A DNA stretch of 64,000 nt from JAFGXT01 sp963677165 (GTDB lineage: Bacteria; Verrucomicrobiota; Lentisphaeria; Victivallales; SZUA-371), in NCBI GenBank assembly GCA_963677165.2, contig CAXXSX010000001.1, positions 248,001 through 312,000 of the forward strand, given 5' to 3'. Under the pieces are notes generated by a model. That model searched no databases. It saw nothing but the letters and a program-made list of their open reading frames with translations, and was not told the origin of the DNA. Shown here piece by piece: positions 9,464 through 17,256 of this stretch. Numbering within the stretch: the stretch's first letter is position 1; each line of letters begins with the position of its first letter. Made by a program: the position numbers and the translations under genes.

Positions 9464-10014
9464 ACCTCGTCCCCAAATTAGTTATAAACTTAAAGTGGAA
9501 AGCTACTATAAAATTATAGGGTGTTAAACTGTGAATGCAATACTTCTACGATGAAATAATGTGATTCTAGTTTTTACGCAACAGGCCAGTTCGTTTTTTT
9601 TATCCCGGAAAGATTGGCTTGCAATATTTTATCTGTTATATTATATTGTTTTCTGAATCAAAATATCGGAGGATTCGTAATTTAAATAAACAAAAATTAC
9701 AATTGAAATATAGTTATCGATGGTAACTGTCAACTAATGTTTCAAATAGAAAATCTACCAGATTTTATATTCTGAATGCAAAAATTTAGTATTTTAAGCA
9801 TTTTAGAGTATAACCCAAGAAACGATGTTGAGAGTTGCTCTCGCATTATATAGACATTCGGGAAGGGAATTATTTTCCCGGATTAAATATTTTGCGGGAG
9901 TTCTTTCTGCATTCTTGGGTGGGCGTTTGGTAGATGCCTCTATTTGGTGTGGAAGAGCTCCCGCTTACAGGACCAAAGTCCTGCACCTCAAGAAGATACG
10001 TTGTGTCTTTTGTG

Positions 10015-10050
10015 ATGCTTCAAACTCCGCGCTCCGCGCTACGGAAGCAT
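10015..10050 (+). repeat. 36-nt hairpin repeat, copy 1
   Basis: A self-complementary 36-nt block bounded by ATGCTTC and GAAGCAT, with an inner GCGC-TCC-GCGC hairpin. A second copy of the same length lies at 37503-37538. The two differ at several positions, and the outer pair changes from AT/AT to CC/GG on both arms together, so pairing is kept. Confidence 0.65.
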
Positions 10051-10059
10051 GAGGAAAGG

Positions 10060-10244
10060 GTAGCTTGCGTTGTCCTCAACGCAAATAGCAATTTTGCTGA
10101 TATTATGTGGAATTAAGTATTCCTTTAAAAGTCACGAATAACTTGTGATAAATGTATTCAGGTGTTTGTACTTATTTTGGGGAATACGTGTCTACGCGAT
10201 AATCGACTGAAGTTGCTTTATGCGCTGAGGACAGCGCAAGCTAC
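10060..10244 (+). repeat. MITE-like element with about 27-bp terminal inverted repeats, copy 1
   Basis: A 185-bp element that begins GTAGCTTGCG and ends CGCAAGCTAC. The terminal arms pair over about 27 bp. The interior shares blocks with an inverted copy at 50554-50718: CGCAAATAGCAATTTTGCTG near the left end, TTTAAAAGTCACGAATAA in the middle, and CGTGTCTACG toward the right. No transposase is encoded. Target duplications are not evident. Confidence 0.7.
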
Positions 10245-10277
10245 TGTTAAATCGCAAAGCGATTTATGGCGGCTCCA

Positions 10278-10322
10278 TTGCGTTAATTTGAGGCGAAACT
10301 TGTTTCGACCAAATTAACGCAA
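10278..10322. repeat. 45-bp perfect-stem hairpin
   Basis: TTGCGTTAATTT and AAATTAACGCAA form a 12-bp perfect stem enclosing 21 nt that contain an inner GAAAC/GTTTC pairing. Neither side has a T-run, so it is not an obvious intrinsic terminator. It lies 34 bp after the MITE-like element and may belong to the same repeat cluster. Confidence 0.6.
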
Positions 10323-10330
10323 TTACCTGT

Positions 10331-10389
10331 CACTGGCGACTCGCCGGACGTGATGCAGCGGCGGAACGCTGCTCGGCGAAGCCGAAACT
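10331..10389 (-). repeat. double-hairpin repeat, copy 1
   Basis: Read on the minus strand, this block carries GGC-TTC-GCC followed by a CAGCG/CGCTG hairpin. A related block with the same order of elements lies at 35441-35494 on the plus strand, where the first stem is CGCC/GGCG. Alignment is approximate, with several small gaps. Confidence 0.45.
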
Positions 10390-10462
10390 CTCCCCGCACT
10401 CACATAACGTTTGGTTGATAAACATAACAACCCAAACATGACTCTTGCGAAATAAGCGGATT

Positions 10463-10557
10463 ATGGTAGGGCGCGCTCTCCGTAGCGCGCCGTCTCCCGG
10501 AATTTTGTGCTCCGGCACAAAATAGCTGACGGTTACGGAGAACCATCCCTACCCGAT
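10463..10557. repeat. 95-bp composite palindrome
   Basis: The outer arms GGTAGGG and CCCTACC enclose TCTCCGTA/TACGGAGA, so the block folds back on itself. Inside are two perfect smaller hairpins: GGCGCGCT-6 nt-AGCGCGCC and ATTTTGTG-6 nt-CACAAAAT. It ends about 50 bp before the start codon of the next gene and could affect its transcript. Confidence 0.6.
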
Positions 10558-10605
10558 AAACTGCACTTCACACGAGTCTTAACCCAAACAAAAGGGGAAC
10601 GAGTC

Positions 10606-11118
10606 ATGCACCAAAGTGTACACCGTTTTATCGCACAGTATTTCATGGATCACAGTCATTTGATGCTGGAAAGAAATTTTGTTTCGGCTCAAACAGGAGC
10701 ATTCAAATGTGTTTTTACGATTGAGACGAATAAAGACCCGATAAAAATGATTCTGGAATTTCATCCAACTCCAGACGAGGATAATTCCTGGATTACGGTT
10801 CGTGGAGTGATAGGTCACATGGGGGAAATACAGAATCTTTGTCGAATCGCGAAATATTTCAGGCGACAGACAAAAGCACTGTATACGGTTTTAATGGAAG
10901 AGCACGGCGCAGTTCTGATCTTAAGCCGTTCATTCCGGGCGCGCAATCTTGATCTGAAATCCATGTTCGAGCTGACCGACGGCCTGGCTGATACGATTTA
11001 TTTGTTACGGGAAATGATTATGCTGCCGCGAGGATGCTATCTTGAGCACATGCGCTGCCAAGAAGAATATCTTGCCGCCAAATATGATGTTCCTGAATCC
11101 TTGAAAAAGGTTTTCTAA
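10606..11118 (+). CDS. hypothetical protein, possibly YbjN-like
   Basis: A 170-residue soluble protein of unknown function. The ATG at 10606 has AAGGGG 9 bp upstream; the longer frame from 10507 runs through palindromic repeat DNA and is rejected. The layout of alternating strands and helices, ending in a helix (MFELTDGLADTIYLLREMIM), resembles small YbjN or type III chaperone-like folds, but no diagnostic motif is present. There are no membrane segments. It stands alone between the repeat region and the convergent dnaB gene, so context gives no function. Confidence 0.65.
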   Translation: MHQSVHRFIAQYFMDHSHLMLERNFVSAQTGAFKCVFTIETNKDPIKMILEFHPTPDEDNSWITVRGVIGHMGEIQNLCRIAKYFRRQTKALYTVLMEEHGAVLILSRSFRARNLDLKSMFELTDGLADTIYLLREMIMLPRGCYLEHMRCQEEYLAAKYDVPESLKKVF

Positions 11119-11293
11119 AACTCAGGTTTATAGGTCATGTATTTTTTGCACTTAAAAATGCGAAAATTGCAAAAATGTGCAGGCTTCGGATTTCAGAAAA
11201 TGCGGAAGCAAGTAGTTCATGTTTTGATAAAACCGGTGAGGTGAAACCATTGCTGATTACTTCATAAATAAAAATTTTGGAGTTCTTCTGATT

Positions 11294-12748
11294 TTATTCT
11301 TTGGCTGCAGGTTCCGGATTGTCTTCATCCGAATAGCGGCTCATGCTGCGGAACTGTCCGAGGTGTGGATGGAATGACAGATAAACAATACCCGTCTGAC
11401 CATTACGATTCTTCTCAACGATCAGCTCGGTTTTTAAACCTTCAATCATGGCTTCCTTGGTCAGGTCTTTGGCTTCATCACGGTTACGATGAAGGAATGC
11501 CACCACATCGGCATCCTGCTCAATTGCCCCGGATTCACGCAGGTTACTGAGTTTCGGTTGAGTCATGCCGCCGCCGGTTTTTTCGACTTCACGGTTAAGC
11601 TGCGCGAGTACAACAACTGGAACTCCGAGGTCCTTTGCCAGTTTTTTTACGCCGCTGGATATTTCTGCTACTTCCTGCTGACGACTGTCTACTTTTATTC
11701 CTGCTTTCATCAACTGAAGATAGTCGATGCAGATCAGTTCAATATCATGCTGACTTTTCAGACGGCGAGCTTTCGCGCGCATTTCGGCAATAGTCAAACC
11801 AGCAGTAGGGTCAATGAAAATATTAGACTTTTTAAAGTTGGAAACTGCCTGGGTAAGCTTGGTTATATCCTGCTGACGAAAAGATTTATCGTAAAAACTC
11901 GATTCCGGAACTTCAGCTTCCATACAGAGCAGTTTTCGGGCAATCTGCTCGGCTGTCATTTCCAAACTGAAGAAGAGAACACCGCGGTGTTGCGGGCCCA
12001 TTGCGACGTTTCTAATTAGATTCAGAGCATAGGTTGTTTTCCCGATTGACGGACGTGCCGCCAGAACAAACATTTCACCCGGTTTCAGACCGACAATAAG
12101 TTTGTTGAGGTCCGGATAACCGGTGTTGAGGCCGACTTCTACTTCGCCATCAAGAATTTTGACGATGTTGTTGAAAACTTCGCCGATGCCTTCTTTAACT
12201 GATATAATATCGCTTTTTACATTTGAGTTTCGGACATTGTAAACATCGGTCTCAATCTGGTCAATAATGGCGGAAACATCAATTTCCTTGTCGTAGCATT
12301 TGTATAATGCCTGGGAACAGACATTGATCATTCCCCGAAGGATACTGTGTTCCTTGAGGATCTCACACCAATTTTCGAAGTTGGCAGTGGTAGCGATGCA
12401 ACTGTACAGTTCTGCAAGATATGTTTCTCCGCCAACTTCTTCAAGAATACCCTTTTGGGTAAGAGCGTGAGAAACGGTAAGCAGATCGACTTCACCGGAA
12501 TCGGCAAGGATTCCGTTAATAGCCTTATATATCTCGCGATGAGTATGTGAATAAAAAACGTTTTCACTTTCTTCTCCGAGATATTCGGCAGAACTTACGC
12601 CGCAGCTCGACGGTTCGCGGAGCATTGCGGCGAGTACCGCCTTCTCAGTTTCCAGACTATGGGGCTGAGGGCGGTCCTCATCCAGCAGACCGGCCAGACT
12701 GACCGGCTGCTTCTTTTTTTTAAAGTCTTTGGTGTTTTCCATTGCCAT
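11294..12748 (-). CDS. dnaB: replicative DNA helicase DnaB
   Basis: The hexameric 5'-3' helicase that unwinds DNA at the replication fork and recruits primase. The 484-residue length is normal. The N-terminal domain starts at PHSLETEKAVLAAML; the RecA-like core has Walker A (ARPSIGKTTYALNL), the DnaB block FFSLEMTAEQIARKLL, Walker B (LICIDYLQLM) and the late motifs VVLAQLNREVE and LRESGAIEQDADVV. No Shine-Dalgarno is evident; the start lies 2 bp after the rplI stop, so translation is probably coupled. It is the last gene of the rpsF-ssb-rpsR-rplI run, a common bacterial arrangement. Confidence 0.96.
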   Translation of the reverse strand: MAMENTKDFKKKKQPVSLAGLLDEDRPQPHSLETEKAVLAAMLREPSSCGVSSAEYLGEESENVFYSHTHREIYKAINGILADSGEVDLLTVSHALTQKGILEEVGGETYLAELYSCIATTANFENWCEILKEHSILRGMINVCSQALYKCYDKEIDVSAIIDQIETDVYNVRNSNVKSDIISVKEGIGEVFNNIVKILDGEVEVGLNTGYPDLNKLIVGLKPGEMFVLAARPSIGKTTYALNLIRNVAMGPQHRGVLFFSLEMTAEQIARKLLCMEAEVPESSFYDKSFRQQDITKLTQAVSNFKKSNIFIDPTAGLTIAEMRAKARRLKSQHDIELICIDYLQLMKAGIKVDSRQQEVAEISSGVKKLAKDLGVPVVVLAQLNREVEKTGGGMTQPKLSNLRESGAIEQDADVVAFLHRNRDEAKDLTKEAMIEGLKTELIVEKNRNGQTGIVYLSFHPHLGQFRSMSRYSDEDNPEPAAKE

Positions 12749-12750
12749 AA

Positions 12751-13203
12751 TTAAGCACGGACAACCCAGACCTTAGCGGTGGCACTGATGTCACCGTGGA
12801 GTTTTACAGGAACGTCGAACATACCCAATTCCTTGATGTGGTCGTCAAGTTTAATCTGAGTATGGGATACTTCGATGCCCATATCGTTGAGCTTGTCAGC
12901 GATTACGCGATCGGTAACGGAACCGAACAGCTGATCATCATCAGATGCCTGCATCTGAATAGTAACTTCAGCTTTTTCGATGGCTTCGGCAATTGCCTTG
13001 GATTTTTCCATTTCACGTTGACGCTGTGCCTCGATTTTTTCACGACGGGCTTCAAGCTGTCTCAGGGTTCCCGGAGACGCTTTGGCCGCGAGATTTTTCG
13101 GCAGAAGATAATTTCTGGCGTAACCGGGAGCGACTGATACTTCGTCACCGGCCAGACCGAGATTTTCAACATCTTCCAGAAGAATAAGTTTTACTGATGC
13201 CAT
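12751..13203 (-). CDS. rplI: 50S ribosomal protein L9
   Basis: A large-subunit protein that binds 23S rRNA near the L1 stalk. The 150 residues show the N-terminal RNA-binding domain (VKLILLEDVENLGLAGDEV, VAPGYARNYLLPKNLA), the long connecting helix (about 45-75) and the C-terminal domain (DDQLFGSVTDRVIADKL). Length and motifs are canonical. It sits between rpsR and dnaB in the minus-strand operon. Confidence 0.97.
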   Translation of the reverse strand: MASVKLILLEDVENLGLAGDEVSVAPGYARNYLLPKNLAAKASPGTLRQLEARREKIEAQRQREMEKSKAIAEAIEKAEVTIQMQASDDDQLFGSVTDRVIADKLNDMGIEVSHTQIKLDDHIKELGMFDVPVKLHGDISATAKVWVVRA

Positions 13204-13227
13204 AATTCGTATCTCCTTATACCTGGA

Positions 13228-13452
13228 CTATAAAGTCAGGCTGATGAATCTTGCGCGTTTGATGGCGATGCTGAGCATCTTCTGATGCTTCAGGCAGGTG
13301 CCGGTAATGCGGCGGGGAAGAATTCTGCCCTTTTCCGTCTGAAATTTTTTCAGCGTTTCAGGGTCTTTGAAATCTACGTATTTGACTTTGTTTTCGCAAA
13401 GTCTACAGATCTTGGGGGTTACCTTGCGGCGTGACCTTCTTCTTCTTTCCAT
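13228..13452 (-). CDS. rpsR: 30S ribosomal protein S18
   Basis: A small-subunit protein that binds the 16S rRNA central platform together with S6. The 74 residues include the conserved ICRLCENKVKYVDFKD segment and the RRITGTCLKHQKMLSIAIKRAR signature region. The two cysteines of the CxxC pair are retained, so this is the zinc-type (C+) form. It lies downstream of ssb, as is usual in rpsF-ssb-rpsR clusters. Confidence 0.96.
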   Translation of the reverse strand: MERRRRSRRKVTPKICRLCENKVKYVDFKDPETLKKFQTEKGRILPRRITGTCLKHQKMLSIAIKRARFISLTL

Positions 13453-13513
13453 AATCTTTTTCCTTTTATGTATGTTTTAACGTTAATTCTTTATTATTAA
13501 TAATCCAGTGTGA

Positions 13514-14161
13514 TTAAAACGGAATGTCGTCTTCGGCATTGTCTACATCGAAAGAACCTTCAGGCATTGGCGGCGGCGGGGGCTGCTGTCTGCCATTCTG
13601 CGGTTGATTCTGCTGTTGCTGCGGACGATATTGTTCCTGAGGATAACTCTGCGGCTGCGGCTGCGACTGCGGCTGATTTCCGTATGACTGGTTACCGTAC
13701 TGTTGATTTCCACCACTGTACTGCTGATTATTGCCGCCGTATTGCTGGTTGTTTCCACCGTACTGGTTTCCACCGCCGTTATACTGCTGGCCGCCGTAGT
13801 TATTGTCTCCGCCTTCTCCGTTGCCGCCGGCGCGGCCGAGAAATTGTACCCGTTCGGCAACCACTCTCAAACGTGAACGCTTGGCTCCGGATTCTTTGTC
13901 CTGCCACTGATCGTAGTTGAGTCTGCCTTCGATAAAAGCCGAAGAACCTTTTTCAAGGTAGCGATTGCAGTTTTCCGCTTGCTTTCCCCATACCACGATA
14001 TCGACGAAACAGGTTTCATCGCGGTCTTTGCCGTCGCCGGCTGAGAATTTGCGGTTCATTGCGAGTCCGAATTCACATACGGCAGAGCCGCCGGGAGTAT
14101 AGCGCAATTCGGGCGCTCTTGTCAAATTGCCGATTAATAGTACTTTGTTTAGCGAAGCCAT
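13514..14161 (-). CDS. ssb: single-stranded DNA-binding protein
   Basis: A tetrameric protein that coats single-stranded DNA in replication and repair. The OB fold occupies about residues 1-112 (ASLNKVLLIGNLTRAPELRY, VVWGKQAENC, VRAERVQFLG-like end). A long linker rich in Gly, Asn, Gln and Tyr follows (NNQQYGG and similar repeats), then Gln/Pro, and the acidic tip DDIPF that recruits partner proteins. The ATG at 14161 with GGGGTG upstream is preferred over the GTG at 14170. At 215 residues it is longer than E. coli SSB because of the linker. Confidence 0.95.
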   Translation of the reverse strand: MASLNKVLLIGNLTRAPELRYTPGGSAVCEFGLAMNRKFSAGDGKDRDETCFVDIVVWGKQAENCNRYLEKGSSAFIEGRLNYDQWQDKESGAKRSRLRVVAERVQFLGRAGGNGEGGDNNYGGQQYNGGGNQYGGNNQQYGGNNQQYSGGNQQYGNQSYGNQPQSQPQPQSYPQEQYRPQQQQNQPQNGRQQPPPPPMPEGSFDVDNAEDDIPF

Positions 14162-14191
14162 ATTTGTCACCCCGGATTTTTTATAAATTTA

Positions 14192-14494
14192 TTACTGTTC
14201 GGGACGATCGTAAATAATCACCATCTGGCGCAATACGCGTTCGTCCAGTTTGAATTTTTTACGAATCTCATCTGTTTTTTCCGGATCAAGATTGAAAATA
14301 TAGTTCCAATAGATTCCGGCTTTGCGTTTTTTGATTTCACGTGCAAACTGTTTACGGCCCATAGATACGCTTTCGAGCATTTCGCCGCCCCAGTTTTTGA
14401 TCATTTCGGCAAGTTCCTTGCTGAAAGCTTCGCCTTCGTCCTCGACCTTGCGAATGTCGAGAATAAACACCGCTTCATACTTTTTTAGATTCAA
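14192..14494 (-). CDS. rpsF: 30S ribosomal protein S6
   Basis: A small-subunit protein that pairs with S18 on the platform. The 100 residues follow the family pattern: KKYEAVFILDIR at the N terminus, the central GRKQFAREIKKRKAGIYWNYIF, and a C-terminal RVLRQMVII strand. There is no C-terminal glutamate tail. A GGAG-type site precedes the start. It is first of the four-gene rpsF-ssb-rpsR-rplI block, with 30 bp to ssb. Confidence 0.95.
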   Translation of the reverse strand: MNLKKYEAVFILDIRKVEDEGEAFSKELAEMIKNWGGEMLESVSMGRKQFAREIKKRKAGIYWNYIFNLDPEKTDEIRKKFKLDERVLRQMVIIYDRPEQ

Positions 14495-14538
14495 GGTAAA
14501 ATCCTCCAGTTAATGTTTAACCGTTATTATTATTTATC

Positions 14539-15153
14539 TCAATTTTCTTCTTTAACTTCTATTTTCAGGCCGTTATAACTGTTCATGGCTTCCGGGAGGC
14601 CCCGGTACAGCGCCAGTTTTAACGCCTCGGCAGATGTTTCAAGCACCTTGGAAAGCAACTCTTTTTCATCATCGGCGAATTCTCCTAATACGAAATCAAC
14701 TTGATTTCTGCGATATTCACTGTCGATGCCGATTCTCAACCTGGCAAAATTAGCTCTGCCAAGTTCGCTGATCATCGATTCTATTCCTTTGTGCCCGGCA
14801 CTTCCACCGTCTTTTTTTAATCTGATTCTCCCTAATGGGAGGTCAACATCATCATAGACTACAATTACTTCTTCGGGCCTGATGTCATGTGCCCTCATGA
14901 TTGAGGATACTGATTTGCCGCTTAAATTCATATAAGTTTCCGGGTTCAGAAGATATAAATTCTGTCCCTTTGAGCGACCTTTCCAGCATGTGCCGGAATG
15001 AGCTCGATACTTCTCAAATGTTCCCGGCAGTTTTTGCAGCAGTTCTGCGGTTACCATAAATCCCGCGTTATGTCTGGTCTTTTCATATTCAGAACCCGGA
15101 TTTCCCAGGCCGACAACCAGTTTGATTTTTTCTGCTGCTCGAACTGACGTCAT
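14539..15153 (-). CDS. pth: peptidyl-tRNA hydrolase
   Basis: Releases tRNA from peptidyl-tRNA that drops off ribosomes. The 204 residues include LVVGLGNPGSEYEKTRHNAG with catalytic His28, PETYMNLSG, the VYDDVDLPLGRIRLK loop with the conserved Asp, and GSAGHKGIESMI. Length is normal for the bacterial Pth family. It lies 42 bp downstream of rplY, a pairing frequently seen in bacteria. Confidence 0.96.
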   Translation of the reverse strand: MTSVRAAEKIKLVVGLGNPGSEYEKTRHNAGFMVTAELLQKLPGTFEKYRAHSGTCWKGRSKGQNLYLLNPETYMNLSGKSVSSIMRAHDIRPEEVIVVYDDVDLPLGRIRLKKDGGSAGHKGIESMISELGRANFARLRIGIDSEYRRNQVDFVLGEFADDEKELLSKVLETSAEALKLALYRGLPEAMNSYNGLKIEVKEEN

Positions 15154-15195
15154 ACGGCTGTTCTCTCAATCATTAATTTCCTGTCGGAATTTCTG

Positions 15196-15807
15196 TTATT
15201 CAGCGGGAGCTTCTTCCGCAGCTTCCTCGTCAGCAGCTTCCGTAGAAACTTCTGCAGCAGCCTTAGCCATCTGGAATATGATTGCTTCCGGATCAGTAGC
15301 CAATTTAACATCAGCTGGAAGTTCGATGTCTTTTGCCAGCAGCGGAGTATCCATGTCAATATTGGTGACATCAACTTCCAGGCTTTCCGGAAGTTTTGCC
15401 GGAACTGCTTCAACATCGATTTCATGCATAACCTGTTCGAGAATTCCGCCCAGTGATTCACCCTTGGCTGAACCATGCGAGTGGATGGAACACTGAGAAA
15501 CAATCGCTTCTTTCATATCAACTTCCTGGAAGTCGATGTGAGTCACAGTCCCACGCAGGAAGTTTTCCTGTACTGCTTTGATCAGTGCTACGCATTTATC
15601 TTTGCCGTTTTCAACCAGGTGTACCAAGTGAACATCGTTCTGCATCAGAGAACGCCATTCGCCAAGCTCCAGGGAAACCATTTCGCCCTGTTGTCCCTTA
15701 CTGTAAATAACGGCGGGGATTCTGCCTTCCCGTCTCAGTCTGCCAACCGGACCTTTTCCGGAAGCATCACGAGAGGTAATGTTCAATACGTGTTTTTCTT
15801 TACTCAT
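15196..15807 (-). CDS. rplY: 50S ribosomal protein L25, CTC/TL5 type
   Basis: A 5S rRNA-binding large-subunit protein. At 203 residues it is the long (TL5/general stress protein CTC) form: an N-terminal L25 domain (GPVGRLRREGRIPAVIYSKG, VHLVHLVENGKDKCVALIKAVQ) and a C-terminal TL5 beta domain (IDVEAVPAKLPESLEVDVTN), ending in an Ala/Glu-rich tail. It is downstream of prs and upstream of pth, an order widely conserved. Confidence 0.95.
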   Translation of the reverse strand: MSKEKHVLNITSRDASGKGPVGRLRREGRIPAVIYSKGQQGEMVSLELGEWRSLMQNDVHLVHLVENGKDKCVALIKAVQENFLRGTVTHIDFQEVDMKEAIVSQCSIHSHGSAKGESLGGILEQVMHEIDVEAVPAKLPESLEVDVTNIDMDTPLLAKDIELPADVKLATDPEAIIFQMAKAAAEVSTEAADEEAAEEAPAE

Positions 15808-15840
15808 TTGTTTTCCTTTCTTTTGTGTATTGCCTATGAA

Positions 15841-16788
15841 TTATTTTTTTATTTTAAATAGACTTGAAACCGATTCGCCGTTATGAATGCGTCTGATGGC
15901 TTCAGCCAGCAACGGCGCAACACTTAATATTTTAATTTTGCCATTACAGTCGTCGTCAATTGGAACTCCGTTGGTGGTTACCAGTTGCTTAATCGGACTG
16001 TCCTTAAGCGCTTTGCGTCCTTTCTCGTTGATCAGGCAGTGTGTGACAAGTGCGTAAATGTCGCCAGCTCCTTTTTTAGTCAATTGTTCTGCCGCGGCGA
16101 TTAAGGTGCCGGCTGTAGAAGTCAGGTCATCAGTGATAATACAGGTTCTGCCTTCGATTTCTCCTACGAGATGTGAGGATTCAACAGACTGACCGTCGAT
16201 ACGACGCTTTGCTACAACCGCGAAACCGGCATTGAGCATATCGCTGTATGCCATGGACATTTTAACGCTTCCTGAATCCGGAGCGACCACGACGAGGTTC
16301 TCTGATTCAAAATTTTCTTTCAGATAAGGTACAATTATCGGAGCCGCATAGAGGTGGTCCACCGGAATATCAAAAAATCCCTGAATCTGCTGTGAATGCA
16401 GGTCCATTGTGATAATGCGGTCGGCACCGGCAGTTGTGAGTAAGTTGGCTACCAGTTTTGCGGTGATTGGTACTCTTGGGCGGTCCTTGCGGTCTTGACG
16501 TGCGTAGCCGAAGAAAGGCAGTACCGCAGTAATCCTGGCTGCCGAAGCGCGTTTTGCCGCATCAATCATAATCAGCAGTTCCATCAAATTTCCATTGGCT
16601 GGAGCGCAAGTCGGCTGAATGATGAAAATATCCTGACGACGGATATTTTCTTCGAATTGGGCAAAGGTTTCGCCATCAGGAAAATGACAGATGTTGGCAT
16701 TTCCCAGCGGGGTTCCAAGGTACTTGGCGATAGCTTCCGATAACGGCCGATTGGCAGTTCCGGAATAAATACGTATATTTCTTGGCAT
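15841..16788 (-). CDS. prs: ribose-phosphate pyrophosphokinase
   Basis: Makes PRPP from ribose 5-phosphate and ATP for nucleotide, His and Trp synthesis. Signatures include the ATP-binding FPDGETFAQFEENIRRQDI, the family pattern DLHSQQIQGFFDIPVDHL, and the PRPP loop CIITDDLTSTAGTL. The ATG at 16788 has AAGGA 8 bp upstream and gives the typical start MPRNIRIYSGTAN; an in-frame ATG at 16797 would add three residues. It is the first gene of the minus-strand run. Confidence 0.95.
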   Translation of the reverse strand: MPRNIRIYSGTANRPLSEAIAKYLGTPLGNANICHFPDGETFAQFEENIRRQDIFIIQPTCAPANGNLMELLIMIDAAKRASAARITAVLPFFGYARQDRKDRPRVPITAKLVANLLTTAGADRIITMDLHSQQIQGFFDIPVDHLYAAPIIVPYLKENFESENLVVVAPDSGSVKMSMAYSDMLNAGFAVVAKRRIDGQSVESSHLVGEIEGRTCIITDDLTSTAGTLIAAAEQLTKKGAGDIYALVTHCLINEKGRKALKDSPIKQLVTTNGVPIDDDCNGKIKILSVAPLLAEAIRRIHNGESVSSLFKIKK

Positions 16789-17256
16789 CGAGTCCATCCT
16801 TATATATTTCCGCTTTTTAAATTTATATTAAGTAATTCTTAGTTTCTAAAAACCTAACATTATCCCAAAAGCAGGATGCAACCGTCAGTGCCAAGTCAAT
16901 GCAGGCAAAAACGACATAGTATACAGTAAATACTGTCTACAACCTCTCGGTCCACACTCAATTTGTGAGCGGAAATCCTGTATAAGGGATTAAGGTTCTC
17001 TTTTCAAAAGGCCTCTAATATACGATGGTTTTAGATTTCTTCAAGTGATTTTTTGTATTTTTTTGTTTTTGACAGTTTGTAAAAAGCTGTTAGATTAAAA
17101 AAAAATAGAAATTTGTAGCAGTTTAATCTTGCGAAATCGTAAAAAACTTTATATGTTAATCAGTTTGCGACTCATGGGTTGATTTTGTGGGTTGTTTTGG
17201 ATGGTAAAATTAAGATAACAATATAAATAATTAAGACGGGAAGGGAATAAGTTAGT
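16789..17256. other. intergenic region between prs and the ppiD-like gene
   Basis: A 460-bp divergent gap with no credible coding frame. The prs-proximal part (about 16860-17010) is less AT-rich than the rest and has several short inverted repeats, for example ACAGTA-AAT-ACTGT at about 16924 and GGATT/AATCC near 16975-16993. It might be a long prs leader or a small RNA gene. No tRNA or recognised RNA motif is visible. The ppiD-proximal part is AT-rich and holds a candidate promoter. Confidence 0.5.
17069..17096 (+). promoter_or_regulatory. sigma-70-like promoter
   Basis: TTGACA (17069-17074), a 16-bp spacer and TAGATT (17091-17096). It lies about 160 bp upstream of the ppiD-like gene and is the best plus-strand candidate to drive ppiD-speH-speE. 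The -35 box is consensus and the -10 is weak. Confidence 0.45.

Larger units (their letters stand above)
9464..10605. other. 1.1-kb gene-poor region packed with structured repeats
   Basis: No open frame here looks protein-coding; the short frames at 9825-10116 translate repeat and palindrome sequence. The first 400 bp are AT-rich and featureless. From 9955 on there is a succession of self-complementary blocks: a CAGGAC-CAAA-GTCCTG hairpin near 9967, a 36-nt hairpin, a 185-bp element with terminal inverted repeats, a 45-bp hairpin, a double hairpin and a 95-bp composite palindrome. Three of these blocks have partners elsewhere in the window, and they are listed separately. Confidence 0.8.

Noticed and set aside
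9825..10116. Small plus-strand coding frames
   Set aside because: They cover the hairpin and MITE-like repeats, lack ribosome sites and have no protein-like pattern.
13510..13920. Plus-strand frame opposite ssb rich in Ala, Arg and Cys
   Set aside because: It is the antisense of the Gly/Asn/Gln-rich SSB linker; repetitive codons keep it open.
16960..16990. Minus-strand TTGAGTGTG matching the array loop core
   Set aside because: A 9-nt match is expected by chance about once in a window this size, and the flanks do not form the array's stem.
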